DNA from: an uncultured Mailhella sp.
GTDB lineage: Bacteria; Desulfobacterota; Desulfovibrionia; Desulfovibrionales; Desulfovibrionaceae
Direction of reading: 5' to 3'
Assembly (NCBI GenBank): GCA_910578585.1
Contig: CAJTRG010000011.1
Location: forward strand, 24,001 to 88,000
DNA: 64,000 nucleotides
Shown: positions 16,337-26,231 of the stretch, piece by piece
Numbering within the stretch: the stretch's first letter is position 1
Layout: every line of letters starts with the position of its first letter
Made by a program: the position numbers and the translations under genes
Notes under the pieces: generated by a model
What the model was told of the DNA's origin: nothing
The model's database searches: none
The model's input: only the letters and a program-made list of their open reading frames with translations

Positions 16337-16944
16337 AGCGCTACTCTATTATTTTCTATAAGAAAATGACTAAATGTTGATACTGATTTTGCAAGATAAC
16401 ATTTTGTTTTCTCTTGCTTTAGCCCAAAAACTTCACTTGAAAACTCTTTGAGTTCACCCTCAATTTGCAATTTATGGTCAAAAGCTGTCTTTTGCCCTTT
16501 TCCTGTCAAGACTAAACAGGAAAACGCAAAACCAGCTTGTATTCCAAAAAGGACATCTTCCTTCTTATCGCCAATCATGGCACATTCACATGGATTTATG
16601 CCATGCTTTTGGGATAAATATTCCCACATGCCAAGCTGTGGCTTGCGGCACATGCATGCATCCTCCGGGGCATGGGGGCAAAATGCATAGTCTAAAAGCG
16701 TGACATCTGCAAGGTGCAGCTGCGCCTCTAAAGCATGATGGCAAGCCAAAAAATCCTGTTCTGAAAAATAGCCTCTGCCAATTCCAGACTGATTTGTTAC
16801 GACTAATGTTTTTATACCATTATTTTGCAGCAACTTCAAGGAATTTGCAACACCTGAAAAAAGTTCCACCTGCGCCGGGTCAGATAAATAATGCTTATCC
16901 ACAATCAGCGTCCCGTCCCTGTCTGCAAAAAGATATTGTATCAT
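16333..16944 (-). CDS. gmhB: D-glycero-beta-D-manno-heptose-1,7-bisphosphate 7-phosphatase
   Basis: A 203-residue HAD phosphatase. FADRDGTLIVDKHY has the two catalytic aspartates, LVVTNQSGIGRGYF is HAD motif II, and FCPHAPEDACMCRKPQLGMW is the zinc-binding loop with three cysteines and a histidine typical of GmhB. IGDKKEDVLFGIQAGF is motif III. It removes the 7-phosphate in the ADP-heptose pathway for the lipopolysaccharide core. Length is close to the usual 180-190 residues with a short C-terminal extension. It overlaps the diguanylate cyclase gene downstream and follows uvrA by eight bases. Confidence 0.9.
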   Translation of the reverse strand: MIQYLFADRDGTLIVDKHYLSDPAQVELFSGVANSLKLLQNNGIKTLVVTNQSGIGRGYFSEQDFLACHHALEAQLHLADVTLLDYAFCPHAPEDACMCRKPQLGMWEYLSQKHGINPCECAMIGDKKEDVLFGIQAGFAFSCLVLTGKGQKTAFDHKLQIEGELKEFSSEVFGLKQEKTKCYLAKSVSTFSHFLIENNRVAL

Positions 16945-16952
16945 GTTGTTTC

Positions 16953-19904
16953 CTATATATTTTTACGACGCATACGCCGTTCTTCCACAAGGAATTTACC
17001 GGTCACAGATTTGGGATCTGCCATAATATATTCGGGGCTGCCCTCGGAAATAACTGTTCCTCCATAATCGCCGCCGCCGGGGCCCATATCAATCACATAA
17101 TCAGAAGCAAGAATCACATCGGTATTATGCTCAATCACAACCACGCTGGCGCCCCGTTCCACAAGCTGGTGCAAAACCGTCACAAGCTTGCCCACTTCAT
17201 GCATGTGCAGGCCTGTTGTGGGTTCATCCAAAATATACAGCGTGCCTGAAAGCAAACGCTTGCCAAGTTCACGGGAAATTTTAATCCGCTGTGCTTCCCC
17301 GCCGGACAAGGTTGTGGCGGGCTGGCCTAAACGGATATAGCCGAGCCCCACACTTTCCAGCATGGAGAGACGACGCTCCAAAGACGGATAATTTTCAAAG
17401 AATTGCCGAGCTTCACTCACGGTCATATCCAGAACTTCAGCAATATTTTTATCCTTATAGCGAACTTCCAGAGTTTCACGGTTAAAACGCTGTCCCTTGC
17501 ACACATCACACTGTACAAAAATATCAGGCAGAAAATGCATTTCCACACGGATTTGCCCGTCACCCTTGCAGGTTTCACAGCGTCCGCCTGAAACGTTAAA
17601 GCTGAAACGCCCCGCCTTGTAGCCGCGCCGTTTTGCATCTTGGGTCATGGCAAAAATATTGCGGATTTCATCAAAAATTTTGGTGTAGGTGGCAGGATTG
17701 GAACGGGGCGTTCTACCGATAGGACTTTGGTCAATGGATACAACCCGTTCAATTTTATCAATATTTAAAATTTTCTGCACAGTTCCCGGCTGGTCAACCT
17801 TGATGCCGCAATGCATGGCAATATGCTTATACAAAGTGTCAATCACAAGAGAACTTTTGCCGGAACCGGAAACCCCGGTCACACATGTCAGCACTCCCAG
17901 CGGAATGAAACAGTCAATATTTTTGATATTGTTGGTTGTGACGCCCTTCAAGGTTAAAAATTCTTTGGGTTCGCGCCGTTCATCAGGAATGGGAACTTTC
18001 ATATCCCCGCGCATGTATTTAGCCGTGAGTGACTGAGAATTTTTGAATAATTCCTGTACATTGCCTGCAAAAACAAGCTCTCCTCCATGCTCACCGGAAC
18101 CGGGGCCAAGCTCCAAGATTGTATCCGCTTCGCGGATTGTGGCTTCATCATGTTCCACCACCAAAACCGTATTGCCCCGTTTTTGCAGACTGCGAAGAGT
18201 TTGGATAAGCCGCTCATTATCGCGGGGGTGCAGGCCAATGGAAGGCTCGTCTAAAACATAGGTCACTCCCACCAACCCGGAACCAAGCTGAGAAGCCAGG
18301 CGTATGCGCTGCGCCTCCCCGCCGGACAGCGTAATCATGGAACGGGCAAGGGAAAGATAATCAAGCCCCACATTGAGCATAAAAGAAAGACGGAAAGTCA
18401 GTTCTTTCAACAAAGGCTCAGCAATCACAGCATGGCGGCCTGTAAATTCCAGACTGTTCAGCCAATCTAAAGCCCTGGTAATAGACAAACAGCAAAATTC
18501 ATGGATATTGTACTCCGCCTGCGGAGTTTTGACATGCGCTTTGCCCACCTTGACGCTGAGGGCTTCCGGGCGAAGCCGAGCGCCTTGACACTGCGGGCAA
18601 TCCACAGCATAACTGTATTTTGAAAGAATTTCACTCCAGGCATCGCCGTGCTGCATAATCCGCTCAAGCAAATACATAACCCCTGGCCAGTGACTGTTGC
18701 TCATTACGCTTTCATTTAAATCTCGGTTCAGGCTTGTACCGCCCATAAAATTACGGCGCAAACTGCCTGTTCTGTTGATGCCTCCGGCTTCACCATGGAA
18801 AAGAGCTTTTCTTGCGTCCTCACTGAAATCTTTAAGGGGCGTGTCAAGGGTAAAGCCATGGCGCTTGCCCAGCTCCTCTAAGGGCTTTTCTATCTGATTC
18901 CATGTATATTTGCTGGAAAACGGCGCAAGAGCACCGTCAGCAAGGGAAAGACTTTCATCCGGCGCAATCAGCCCTGCATCAAAGGTCGCAACCGTGCCAA
19001 TGCCGGCACATTGCGGGCAAGCTCCCTGCGGACTGTTGAATGAAAATAACTGCGGAGAAGGCGCTGGCATGGAAGTATGGCACTTGGGACAAACATTGCT
19101 CGTAGAATGGATAACATCATCCATGCCTTCACAGAAAACAATGATGCGGCCTTCGCCGTATTTCAGCGCCAATTCCACAGAATCAGCAAGGCGAGTACGC
19201 ATATCTTCTTTAATAATCAAACGGTCAACAACAAGATCAATACTGTGTTTCTTATTCTTATCCAGTTCAGGAACTTCATCAAGGGTGTAAATTTTCTTCT
19301 CTTCTCCAAGCGTTGCCACCCGCACACGCACAAAGCCCTCGGCTTTCAGCTTTTTAAAACGATCCTGATGCGTGCCTTTCTGCATTTCCACAAGCGGTGC
19401 CAGCAAAATCAGACGTGATCCCTGGGGAAAATCCATAATATCCGCAATAATTTCATCAGCCGCACGGGCTTCAATGGGCGTGCCGCATTTTACACAGTAC
19501 ATGCTCCCAAGACGTGCAAAAAAGACGCGCAAAAAATCATAAATTTCCGTGACAGTGCCCACAGTGGAACGAGGATTGCGCCCCGTGGTCTGCTGCTCCA
19601 AACTAATGGCAGGGGAAAGCCCCTCAATTTTATCCACCAGAGGTTTATCCATTTTAGGCAGAAACTGACGGGCATAGGCAGAAAGTGATTCCACATAACG
19701 GCGCTGCCCCTCAGCATACACAATATCAAAAGCCAGCGTGGACTTGCCGGAACCGGACGGCCCGCACACAACCACAAGCTCATTGCGGGGAATACGTACA
19801 TTGATGTTCTTTAAATTATGCTGCCGTGCCCCTTCAACAATGATGGCTTCATTCTTATCTGCAATTTTATCCGCTTTTGCTGAAGTTTTCTTTTGCTCTG
19901 CCAT
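16953..19904 (-). CDS. uvrA: excinuclease ABC subunit A
   Basis: A 983-residue DNA damage recognition ATPase of nucleotide excision repair. Walker A motifs are GPSGSGKSTLAFD (near residue 50) and GVSGSGKSSLVID (near 675), with two ABC signature loops LSGGEAQRI. Zinc-module cysteines are seen in CPKCHTSM with CPQCAGIG, and CETCKGDGQ with CDVCKGQRF. A lysine-rich N-terminal extension of about 20 residues precedes the first conserved strand (IIVEGARQHNLKNI). It is somewhat longer than the usual 940 residues. It heads a minus-strand unit with gmhB and the cyclase. Confidence 0.97.
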   Translation of the reverse strand: MAEQKKTSAKADKIADKNEAIIVEGARQHNLKNINVRIPRNELVVVCGPSGSGKSTLAFDIVYAEGQRRYVESLSAYARQFLPKMDKPLVDKIEGLSPAISLEQQTTGRNPRSTVGTVTEIYDFLRVFFARLGSMYCVKCGTPIEARAADEIIADIMDFPQGSRLILLAPLVEMQKGTHQDRFKKLKAEGFVRVRVATLGEEKKIYTLDEVPELDKNKKHSIDLVVDRLIIKEDMRTRLADSVELALKYGEGRIIVFCEGMDDVIHSTSNVCPKCHTSMPAPSPQLFSFNSPQGACPQCAGIGTVATFDAGLIAPDESLSLADGALAPFSSKYTWNQIEKPLEELGKRHGFTLDTPLKDFSEDARKALFHGEAGGINRTGSLRRNFMGGTSLNRDLNESVMSNSHWPGVMYLLERIMQHGDAWSEILSKYSYAVDCPQCQGARLRPEALSVKVGKAHVKTPQAEYNIHEFCCLSITRALDWLNSLEFTGRHAVIAEPLLKELTFRLSFMLNVGLDYLSLARSMITLSGGEAQRIRLASQLGSGLVGVTYVLDEPSIGLHPRDNERLIQTLRSLQKRGNTVLVVEHDEATIREADTILELGPGSGEHGGELVFAGNVQELFKNSQSLTAKYMRGDMKVPIPDERREPKEFLTLKGVTTNNIKNIDCFIPLGVLTCVTGVSGSGKSSLVIDTLYKHIAMHCGIKVDQPGTVQKILNIDKIERVVSIDQSPIGRTPRSNPATYTKIFDEIRNIFAMTQDAKRRGYKAGRFSFNVSGGRCETCKGDGQIRVEMHFLPDIFVQCDVCKGQRFNRETLEVRYKDKNIAEVLDMTVSEARQFFENYPSLERRLSMLESVGLGYIRLGQPATTLSGGEAQRIKISRELGKRLLSGTLYILDEPTTGLHMHEVGKLVTVLHQLVERGASVVVIEHNTDVILASDYVIDMGPGGGDYGGTVISEGSPEYIMADPKSVTGKFLVEERRMRRKNI

Positions 19905-20061
19905 AAATTTTCTTCACTCCTTGTACAAATATTAATATCATTTTCTGCACATTTGACAAGTAGGAAAGAAAAGACAAAAAAACCGATAATTTTAAATAAT
20001 TGCATTTTTTATCATTTCAAGATAGTTATATTTAAATTTTACTTCATAAAAAGGTAATTAA

Positions 20062-20739
20062 ATGGATCACAGCAACAAACTTATTTCAATAATCATTCCT
20101 GTAAAAAATGGGGAAAATTATTTGGCAGAAGCTCTTCAAGGCATAAAAAATCAAAATATGCATGTTGAAATCATTGTTGTTGATGATGGTTCAACAGATA
20201 ACACAGCTCAACTGGCTGAAAAACTTGGCTGTATTGTTCTCAAGCACGAAAAATGCCTTGGCCCCGTGATTGCAAAAAATAATGCATTAAAAATTGCTCA
20301 GGGTGATTTGATTCTGTTCCACGACCATGATGATATCATGAACCCAAATTCGCTTGCAATGCTCTATAATGAACTTGAAGCAAATCCACAAATTTCCGCT
20401 GTAATGGCAAAAGTGCAGGATTTCTATTCACCAGACATGCCTGAAGAAGAGCAGAAAAAGACGATTATCAAAAAGGATCCCTATTGGGGACTTTTTACCG
20501 GCGCGGTTTTAATGCGAAAATCTGTTTTTGATACTATAGGGCCTTTCAATGAAAACATTACTGCCGGAGAAATCATTGGCTGGCAATCCAGAATGCAGCA
20601 ATTTAATTTACAAATCAAAAAAATAGATTATGTCAGCACCCAAAGAAGAATACATGCTTCCAATTTTGGGAAAACACAAGCAAAAAAAGAATTCAAAGAT
20701 TACACACTGTTATTAAGAAATAAACTTGGAAGAAAATAA
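20062..20739 (+). CDS. glycosyltransferase family 2
   Basis: A 225-residue cytoplasmic GT-A enzyme. ISIIIPVKNGENYLAEAL begins the fold, VEIIVVDDGSTDNTAQLAEK is the nucleotide-binding strand, and LILFHDHDDIMNPNSL holds the DxD-like metal site. The protein is short, without a C-terminal membrane helix. It is the only plus-strand gene of the glycan island and is transcribed away from uvrA. Sugar and acceptor are unknown. AAGG before the ATG supports the start. Confidence 0.85.
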   Translation: MDHSNKLISIIIPVKNGENYLAEALQGIKNQNMHVEIIVVDDGSTDNTAQLAEKLGCIVLKHEKCLGPVIAKNNALKIAQGDLILFHDHDDIMNPNSLAMLYNELEANPQISAVMAKVQDFYSPDMPEEEQKKTIIKKDPYWGLFTGAVLMRKSVFDTIGPFNENITAGEIIGWQSRMQQFNLQIKKIDYVSTQRRIHASNFGKTQAKKEFKDYTLLLRNKLGRK

Positions 20740-20795
20740 AATATATTCTTCTCCCCAGTTAATTCATTCACATAACAATTCAAATAATTATAAAC

Positions 20796-20820
20796 AAAAA
20801 AGGGCAATCATGCCCTTTTT
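20796..20820. terminator. bidirectional terminator
   Basis: AAAAAAGGGCA-ATCA-TGCCCTTTTT between the convergent GT2 and UDP-sulfoquinovose synthase genes; the right arm touches the stop of the latter. Confidence 0.85.
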
Positions 20821-22003
20821 ATTTTGATAGATTACCTGCTATTTCCTTGTTCCAGTAGGAATAGCAGGGAATTTTACTGATATCACATCTGTCTTTATAT
20901 TTTTCCGCAATATCTCGTATTTCTGTCAGCAAGGATGTTTCCAGTTTATGAGGATTTAAACCAAGTGCCAGGAAGCAGGCATTTGAAACATCTAAATCAT
21001 TTTCCTTTGCTTCATTACGAGGGTTTGCAATATATGCAATTTCAGCGCCTGTGAGCTTGCTTACGATTTGTGCTAAATCTCGTACTCTATGGGTTTCTGT
21101 TATTTGATTTCGAATGCAGACTCTTTCCCCATTTTTAGGCGGATTTTCAACAGAAAGCTGCAGGCATTTTACAGTATCTTGAATATGAATAAAGCCTCGT
21201 GTTTGCCCGCCGGTTCCGTGCACAGATAAAGGATAATTCAAAACAGCCTGTAATAAAAATCTGTTCAAAACTGTTCCATAATCTCCATCATAATCAAATC
21301 TGTTCACTAAACGCTCATCCAAAGCAGTTTCTTTGGTTTGCGTGCCCCAAACAACCCCCTGATGCAAGTCTGTAATGCGCAGCTTATCATTTTTTGCGTA
21401 ATAATAAAACAAGAGCTGATCCAAAGTTTTCGTCATATGATATACGCTGCCAGGGTCAGCAGGATACAGAATTTCCTGTTTTATTGTTGTATTTTCTGCA
21501 GGAATTTCAACAGGAAGATAGCCTTCGGGAATAACCATTCCATGGGAAGTATAGCCGTACACGCCCATTGTTCCAAGGTGGATTAAATGCACATTCAAGC
21601 CGGAGCTTGTTATGGCAACTAAAATATTATGCGTAGCCGTAATATTATTATTAACAGTATAACGTTTTGTTTCCGGATTTTTCATGGAATAAGGGGCTGA
21701 ACGCTGTTCAGCAAAATGGATTACTGTATCTGGCTGATATTCCAAAAGAAGTTGCAGCAAGGCTTCATAATTTTGCGCAATATCCAGCATTTTAAATTGA
21801 ATTTCTTTACCGGAAACTTCTTTCCAGGCTTTTATGCGATCATAAATAGAGCTGATTGGCGTTAATGACTCTATTCCCAATTCAATATCAATTTTCCGTC
21901 TGGAAAAATTATCAACAATCAAAATTTCATGCCCTAAATTTGAAAGATGAAGTGCTGTTGGCCAACCACAAAATCCATCTCCGCCAAAAACTATAATTTT
22001 CAT
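20819..22003 (-). CDS. sqdB: UDP-sulfoquinovose synthase (SQD1/SqdB-like)
   Basis: A 394-residue extended SDR. It matches plant SQD1, cyanobacterial SqdB and archaeal Agl3 along its length: IIVFGGDGFCGWPTALHLSN, GIESLTPISSIYDRIKAW, VIHFAEQRSAPYSM, RFDYDGDYGTVLNRF and GGQTRGFIHIQDTVKC. The catalytic residues of the family are kept: Thr in HLGTMGVYG (near 143) and Tyr and Lys in SVYHMTK (near 187 and 191). The enzyme makes UDP-sulfoquinovose from UDP-glucose and sulfite. No glycolipid synthase (SqdX) gene is here; it sits at the end of a glycosyltransferase operon, which points to a sulfonated surface glycan. Function is inferred from these matches. Confidence 0.85.
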   Translation of the reverse strand: MKIIVFGGDGFCGWPTALHLSNLGHEILIVDNFSRRKIDIELGIESLTPISSIYDRIKAWKEVSGKEIQFKMLDIAQNYEALLQLLLEYQPDTVIHFAEQRSAPYSMKNPETKRYTVNNNITATHNILVAITSSGLNVHLIHLGTMGVYGYTSHGMVIPEGYLPVEIPAENTTIKQEILYPADPGSVYHMTKTLDQLLFYYYAKNDKLRITDLHQGVVWGTQTKETALDERLVNRFDYDGDYGTVLNRFLLQAVLNYPLSVHGTGGQTRGFIHIQDTVKCLQLSVENPPKNGERVCIRNQITETHRVRDLAQIVSKLTGAEIAYIANPRNEAKENDLDVSNACFLALGLNPHKLETSLLTEIRDIAEKYKDRCDISKIPCYSYWNKEIAGNLSK

Positions 22004-22072
22004 GTTATTCCTAGTGCTAATAGTATATTTTAATTTTCGTTTATTTTAATGTATACTCTATATTAAAAAAGA

Positions 22073-22093
22073 TTAACTAACATCTTTAGTTAA
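22073..22093. promoter_or_regulatory. inverted repeat upstream of sqdB
   Basis: TTAACTAA-CATCT-TTAGTTAA, 70 bases before the sqdB start in an AT-rich 278-base gap. It could be an operator; no regulator is known. Confidence 0.35.
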
Positions 22094-22281
22094 CGGATGA
22101 ATACTAGTCTTAAAATTTTTAAGTTGCAAGATAAATTTTTTAATTTTCAAATATTTCCAAGTTGTTATTTTTTCCTTTTAAAGCAAACTTAAAACTCTAT
22201 ATTCTTACAGTTTCGTAACTTAAAAAATAAGATAAGGCAAAAATATAAAAATATCAAAATAAAGAAGTAATTAATGTAATT

Positions 22282-23193
22282 TTATTTATTACGAATAGCA
22301 GATGAAACCTTTTTTAACATTTTTATTTTATGTCTCTTATATAATACATCAAAATCTTTTTCAATTTCTAAATCAGGATAGATAGTTAATAATTCAATAA
22401 TTCCTTGTTTCATAGCAAGTTTGCTGTCTTCTTCTTGAATTGTGGAATATTTTGAAAAAAGAATTGGTAATAAATATTCATTTAATACTAAAGAACAATC
22501 TTCTTTATCTTTAAATTTTAATAATATGGATTTAAAACTTTGCACACGACTTTTCGTTATTGCTAAACAATTGTTATGTCTTTTACTTTGATTATGAAGA
22601 AAATAATTATAAAAAGCATTTTCAACAATATCTATTGTCTTTACTTTCTGTATTACATTCGCATTAAATAACATATCCTCAAATCCCAATGCCTCTTCTA
22701 CAAAAAATAAATCTTCCTTTATGAAAAATTCTTTATTATAAATTGCAGTAAAGAAACCGGGAAGAAGATAAACTTTACTTTTTTTGATTTTTTCCAGCTG
22801 TTGATCCACAATACTGGAATTTCCATAAAAAGTTCGCAAATTACCTTTTATCAGATCACTATGCGTTTTTTGAGCTACAGTATACAATTTTTCATAAAAA
22901 TCTAAATCAGGATAATCATCGGCATCGACAAAACCTAAATATTCACCAGTAGAATGTTTAATTCCTGTATTTCTAGCTTTTGATGATCCACCATTTTCTG
23001 TATGCGAAATCAAATGAACCCGCTCGTCTTTTGCCATAAACTCTTTTACAATATTAACGGAATTATCTTGAGAACAATCATCAACACAAATAATTTCAAT
23101 ATCTTTTAATGTTTGATTGCATAAACTCGTCAAACATCTTTCTAAAAACTTCTCAGCATTATAAACAGGGATAATTACAGAAACTTTTATCAT
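22282..23193 (-). CDS. glycosyltransferase family 2
   Basis: A 303-residue GT-A enzyme with the WcaA-type N-terminus KVSVIIPVYNAEKFLERCL, nucleotide-binding IEIICVDDCSQDNS, and GEYLGFVDADDYPDLDFYEKLY (DxD with the downstream FYEKLY repeated in all paralogues of this island). The C-terminal 200 residues are rich in Lys, Asn and Phe and lack membrane helices. It is one of several related GT2 genes on this strand. Acceptor and donor unknown. Confidence 0.85.
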   Translation of the reverse strand: MIKVSVIIPVYNAEKFLERCLTSLCNQTLKDIEIICVDDCSQDNSVNIVKEFMAKDERVHLISHTENGGSSKARNTGIKHSTGEYLGFVDADDYPDLDFYEKLYTVAQKTHSDLIKGNLRTFYGNSSIVDQQLEKIKKSKVYLLPGFFTAIYNKEFFIKEDLFFVEEALGFEDMLFNANVIQKVKTIDIVENAFYNYFLHNQSKRHNNCLAITKSRVQSFKSILLKFKDKEDCSLVLNEYLLPILFSKYSTIQEEDSKLAMKQGIIELLTIYPDLEIEKDFDVLYKRHKIKMLKKVSSAIRNK

Positions 23194-23235
23194 TCTTCTT
23201 CCTACTCATAAACTATTAAAAATAAAATTCCCAAA

Positions 23236-24164
23236 TTATTTTTTACAGTCCGCATGATTATCTTTTACTTTACCTTTATGTAAAGCTCTCAAATTTGCTG
23301 AAATAATTTTAATTTTAGAATTATATTTGTCAACTAATTTTTTTAACTGATTTCTATCAGCATTTCTTAATGCACTAATATATTCAGCAGAAAAATCTAT
23401 TGTATTTTCTTGAATATATTGAGATACCAATTGATAGGTTGAAATGATTTTATCTATACAATATTCTCGAGCTTCATCTGTCATACTTTTATAATATAAA
23501 TTTACTACCGCTTTTAAATTCCATGTAAAAATAAAAGTTAAACTCTCTCTGGAATAATTTATATTGGTTTTTAAAATATTCAAAATCATTAACTCATGAG
23601 CTCTTACCCCAGATTTTATTTTTTCAAAATCTAGAAATTGAGAATTGGCACTGCCATTTCTTCTATTATAATGATAAAATACATCATCAACTACTGAAAT
23701 TTGCTTTTTTGCGGCTAAAATGCTTGTATTTAAAAATAATACATCTTCACCAAGAGTAAATTGTTCATCAAACTTTATTTGATTCTCAACCAATAACGTC
23801 TTTTTATAAATTGCTGTCCAAAAATTTGTATAAAAATATAAATTACTTTGCTGTTCTTGAATAAGCTTATTTAAAGGAGAAATAGATTTTGAATTATCAG
23901 CATAATAAAAAATAAGATTTCCTTTGACAATCTCACTATCTGTTTCTGCTGCTCTGCCATACAATTTTTCATAAAAATCCAAATCAATCCAATCATCTCC
24001 ATCGACAAAACCAATATATTCACCCTAGAAAAATGTCTGCTCCCTGTATTTCTTATTTTTGATGTCCCTTTATTCTTTGAATGTTTGATTGCACCAATTC
24101 GTTAAACATCTTTCTAAAAACTTCTCGCATTATAAACGGAAATGCTTATGAAAACTTTAAACAT
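23236..24164 (-). pseudogene. decayed glycosyltransferase family 2 gene
   Basis: An intact frame runs only from 23982 to 23236 and begins at MDFYEKLYGRAAETDSE, in the middle of the GT2 fold. Upstream on the same strand the missing front end is still readable: an ATG at 24164 gives MFKVFISISVYNARSF and then a stop, echoing KVSVIIPVYNAEKF of the neighbours. Further on, fragments like CNQTF, NKGTSKIRNTG and GEYIGFVDGDDWIDLD appear with a TAG just before GEY. About 100 bases that should encode the nucleotide-binding strand are missing. The gene therefore has a deletion, frameshifts and stops and should make no active transferase. Confidence 0.85.
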
Positions 24165-24176
24165 TGTTATTTCTTT

Positions 24177-26138
24177 TTAAACCTTTTTTAACTCTGGCAT
24201 AATACATAAAAATTTAAAGGTATTAAAATCTTTAAATTTTTTTATATAGAGAAAAAACTGTTCTTCATCATCTGGTAAAAATCTCAAGAATTTTTTTAAA
24301 ATAGTATTTTTTTCTACTAAATAAGATACCTTTTCCTCATGTATTTTCTTCAAAAAAAGAATAATGTTTTTTTGCTTTTCAGAAAGATTTTCTAATAAAA
24401 AGATCTTTTCTAAAATATGCAATAAAAATCTTACTATTAAAGTTCCATATTCTCTTTCTGATATTTCACTCTCAGGGGCATTTATCAATAAGTTTAGTAT
24501 TTCATTATCAGCAGAAATTGAATGAAAAAGAAGTTCTTGTTTTCTTTCTTTTGAATTTAAACTATTACTGTGTCGGCAATAATAATAATGGACATGATCA
24601 ATCACAGAAACTTTATTTGCCTTAAGTACACAATGAACCAGAAAAACAATATCTTCTGTACATTGAATACCAACTAAAAATTTAATTTTGTTTGTTTGAA
24701 TCAATGTATTTTTATAAATTGCAGTCACCCACTCACTTAAAAAATTAAATTTGTTTTCTTTAACTCCACTATTTATATCTACAATTTTGTTTTCACCAGA
24801 ATCAAGTATTTCACATTTTACAGCTTTTGCTATATCACTTTTTTCATCTTGAGCTTTATGATATAACTTTTCATAAAAATCCAAATCAATATAATCATCA
24901 GAATCTACAAAACCAAGATATTCTCCTTTTGCTATTTCAAGCCCAGCATTGCGTGCGGCAGACACACCTTTATTTTGTTCAAAATTAATAATTTTGATCC
25001 TGTTGTCAAACTGAGCATATTCCTGTAAAATATCTAAGGAATTATCTGAAGAACAATCATTTACACAGATAATTTCAATATCTTGCAAAGTTTGGCAACA
25101 AACACTGTCAAGACACTTTCGCAAATATTTTCCGGAATTATACACAGGAATAATGATGGATACTTTAAATTGTTGTTTCATTCTTTTTCTCATATAAGCA
25201 AAACGAATATTTTTTTCAGAAGCCTCTTGAAAAGATACACTTTTATCAATAAGTTGCAATGCAAACTTTTCAAAATCAGTTAAATAAATATATTGTTTTT
25301 CAAAAAGTATACGCCTCGCAATTTTCTGAGCGACCTCAAATTCTTCTTGATTCGCAGGCAATAAAGAAAAACAAAGATACGCAAATCGAATACGATATTT
25401 TAATAAATAATCATTTTGCTGATAAAAATCAAGGAGTAAATTAAGTATCTTCGCTACGGGTATTACTTTACTTTTGCGAGAACTTATAAGACTGCCTTGA
25501 CGTTGTCTATAATAATAAGATCCTCCATAAAAGCAAAAAATTTTCTCACACTTTATTTTGCTAATATGGTGAAAATAGTTATCTTCATGAAGAAGATATC
25601 CTTCTGGAAATCTTAAATGATATCTATCCAAAAAAGATTTTTTGTATAGATGTGCCCAAATCATAATTTGAGATAAATTTATTGCATCTGTAGTCTCTAA
25701 AAACTCACCTTCCGGCAAATTTTTTGAATATCGTTTCCAAACAAAAGGAGTTATCGAATCATCAAGCACACTTTGAATATTGGTATTTAACACTATATCT
25801 GTAGTATTCTTTTCAATAGCCCAAACCATTTTTTCAATATAATCCGGATCAATCCAATCATCAGAATCAAGAAAATAAATATACTCACCGGCTGCAGCAT
25901 CAAGTCCGGAATTTCTTGCAGCAGAAATTCCTCCATTTTTTTCACGATTTACGATTTTAATTCTGGTATCTCTTTGGGCATATTCCAGTAAAATTTGCGC
26001 TGAATTATCTGGGGAGCAATCATTAACGCAAATAATTTCAAGATCTTTATACGTTTGATTGATAACACTATCAAGGCATTTTTCAATATATTGTTCCACG
26101 TTATATATGGGTATGATAACAGAAACTAAACTTTTCAC
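24177..26138 (-). CDS. two-domain glycosyltransferase (GT2-GT2)
   Basis: A 653-residue protein with two complete GT2 modules. Module 1: SLVSVIIPIYNVEQYIEKCL, ICVNDCSPDNS, YIYFLDSDDWIDPDYIEKM. Module 2 begins near residue 325: FKVSIIIPVYNSGKYLRKCL, ICVNDCSSDNS, GEYLGFVDSDDYIDLDFYEKLY. Both keep the DxD. Tandem GT2 proteins often build alternating or repeating glycans, but specificity cannot be read. GTG start at 26138 with GGAG upstream. Parts of both modules are nearly identical in DNA to the next gene upstream (26232-27245), showing recombination. Confidence 0.85.
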   Translation of the reverse strand: MKSLVSVIIPIYNVEQYIEKCLDSVINQTYKDLEIICVNDCSPDNSAQILLEYAQRDTRIKIVNREKNGGISAARNSGLDAAAGEYIYFLDSDDWIDPDYIEKMVWAIEKNTTDIVLNTNIQSVLDDSITPFVWKRYSKNLPEGEFLETTDAINLSQIMIWAHLYKKSFLDRYHLRFPEGYLLHEDNYFHHISKIKCEKIFCFYGGSYYYRQRQGSLISSRKSKVIPVAKILNLLLDFYQQNDYLLKYRIRFAYLCFSLLPANQEEFEVAQKIARRILFEKQYIYLTDFEKFALQLIDKSVSFQEASEKNIRFAYMRKRMKQQFKVSIIIPVYNSGKYLRKCLDSVCCQTLQDIEIICVNDCSSDNSLDILQEYAQFDNRIKIINFEQNKGVSAARNAGLEIAKGEYLGFVDSDDYIDLDFYEKLYHKAQDEKSDIAKAVKCEILDSGENKIVDINSGVKENKFNFLSEWVTAIYKNTLIQTNKIKFLVGIQCTEDIVFLVHCVLKANKVSVIDHVHYYYCRHSNSLNSKERKQELLFHSISADNEILNLLINAPESEISEREYGTLIVRFLLHILEKIFLLENLSEKQKNIILFLKKIHEEKVSYLVEKNTILKKFLRFLPDDEEQFFLYIKKFKDFNTFKFLCIMPELKKV

Positions 26139-26231
26139 AACAATTCTCCAACTGTATTCAATCTATTATCTTTTACACATCTTAGTTCGTCTGAAATATT
26201 AGACAACAACAAGCAGGTATAATAAATACTC

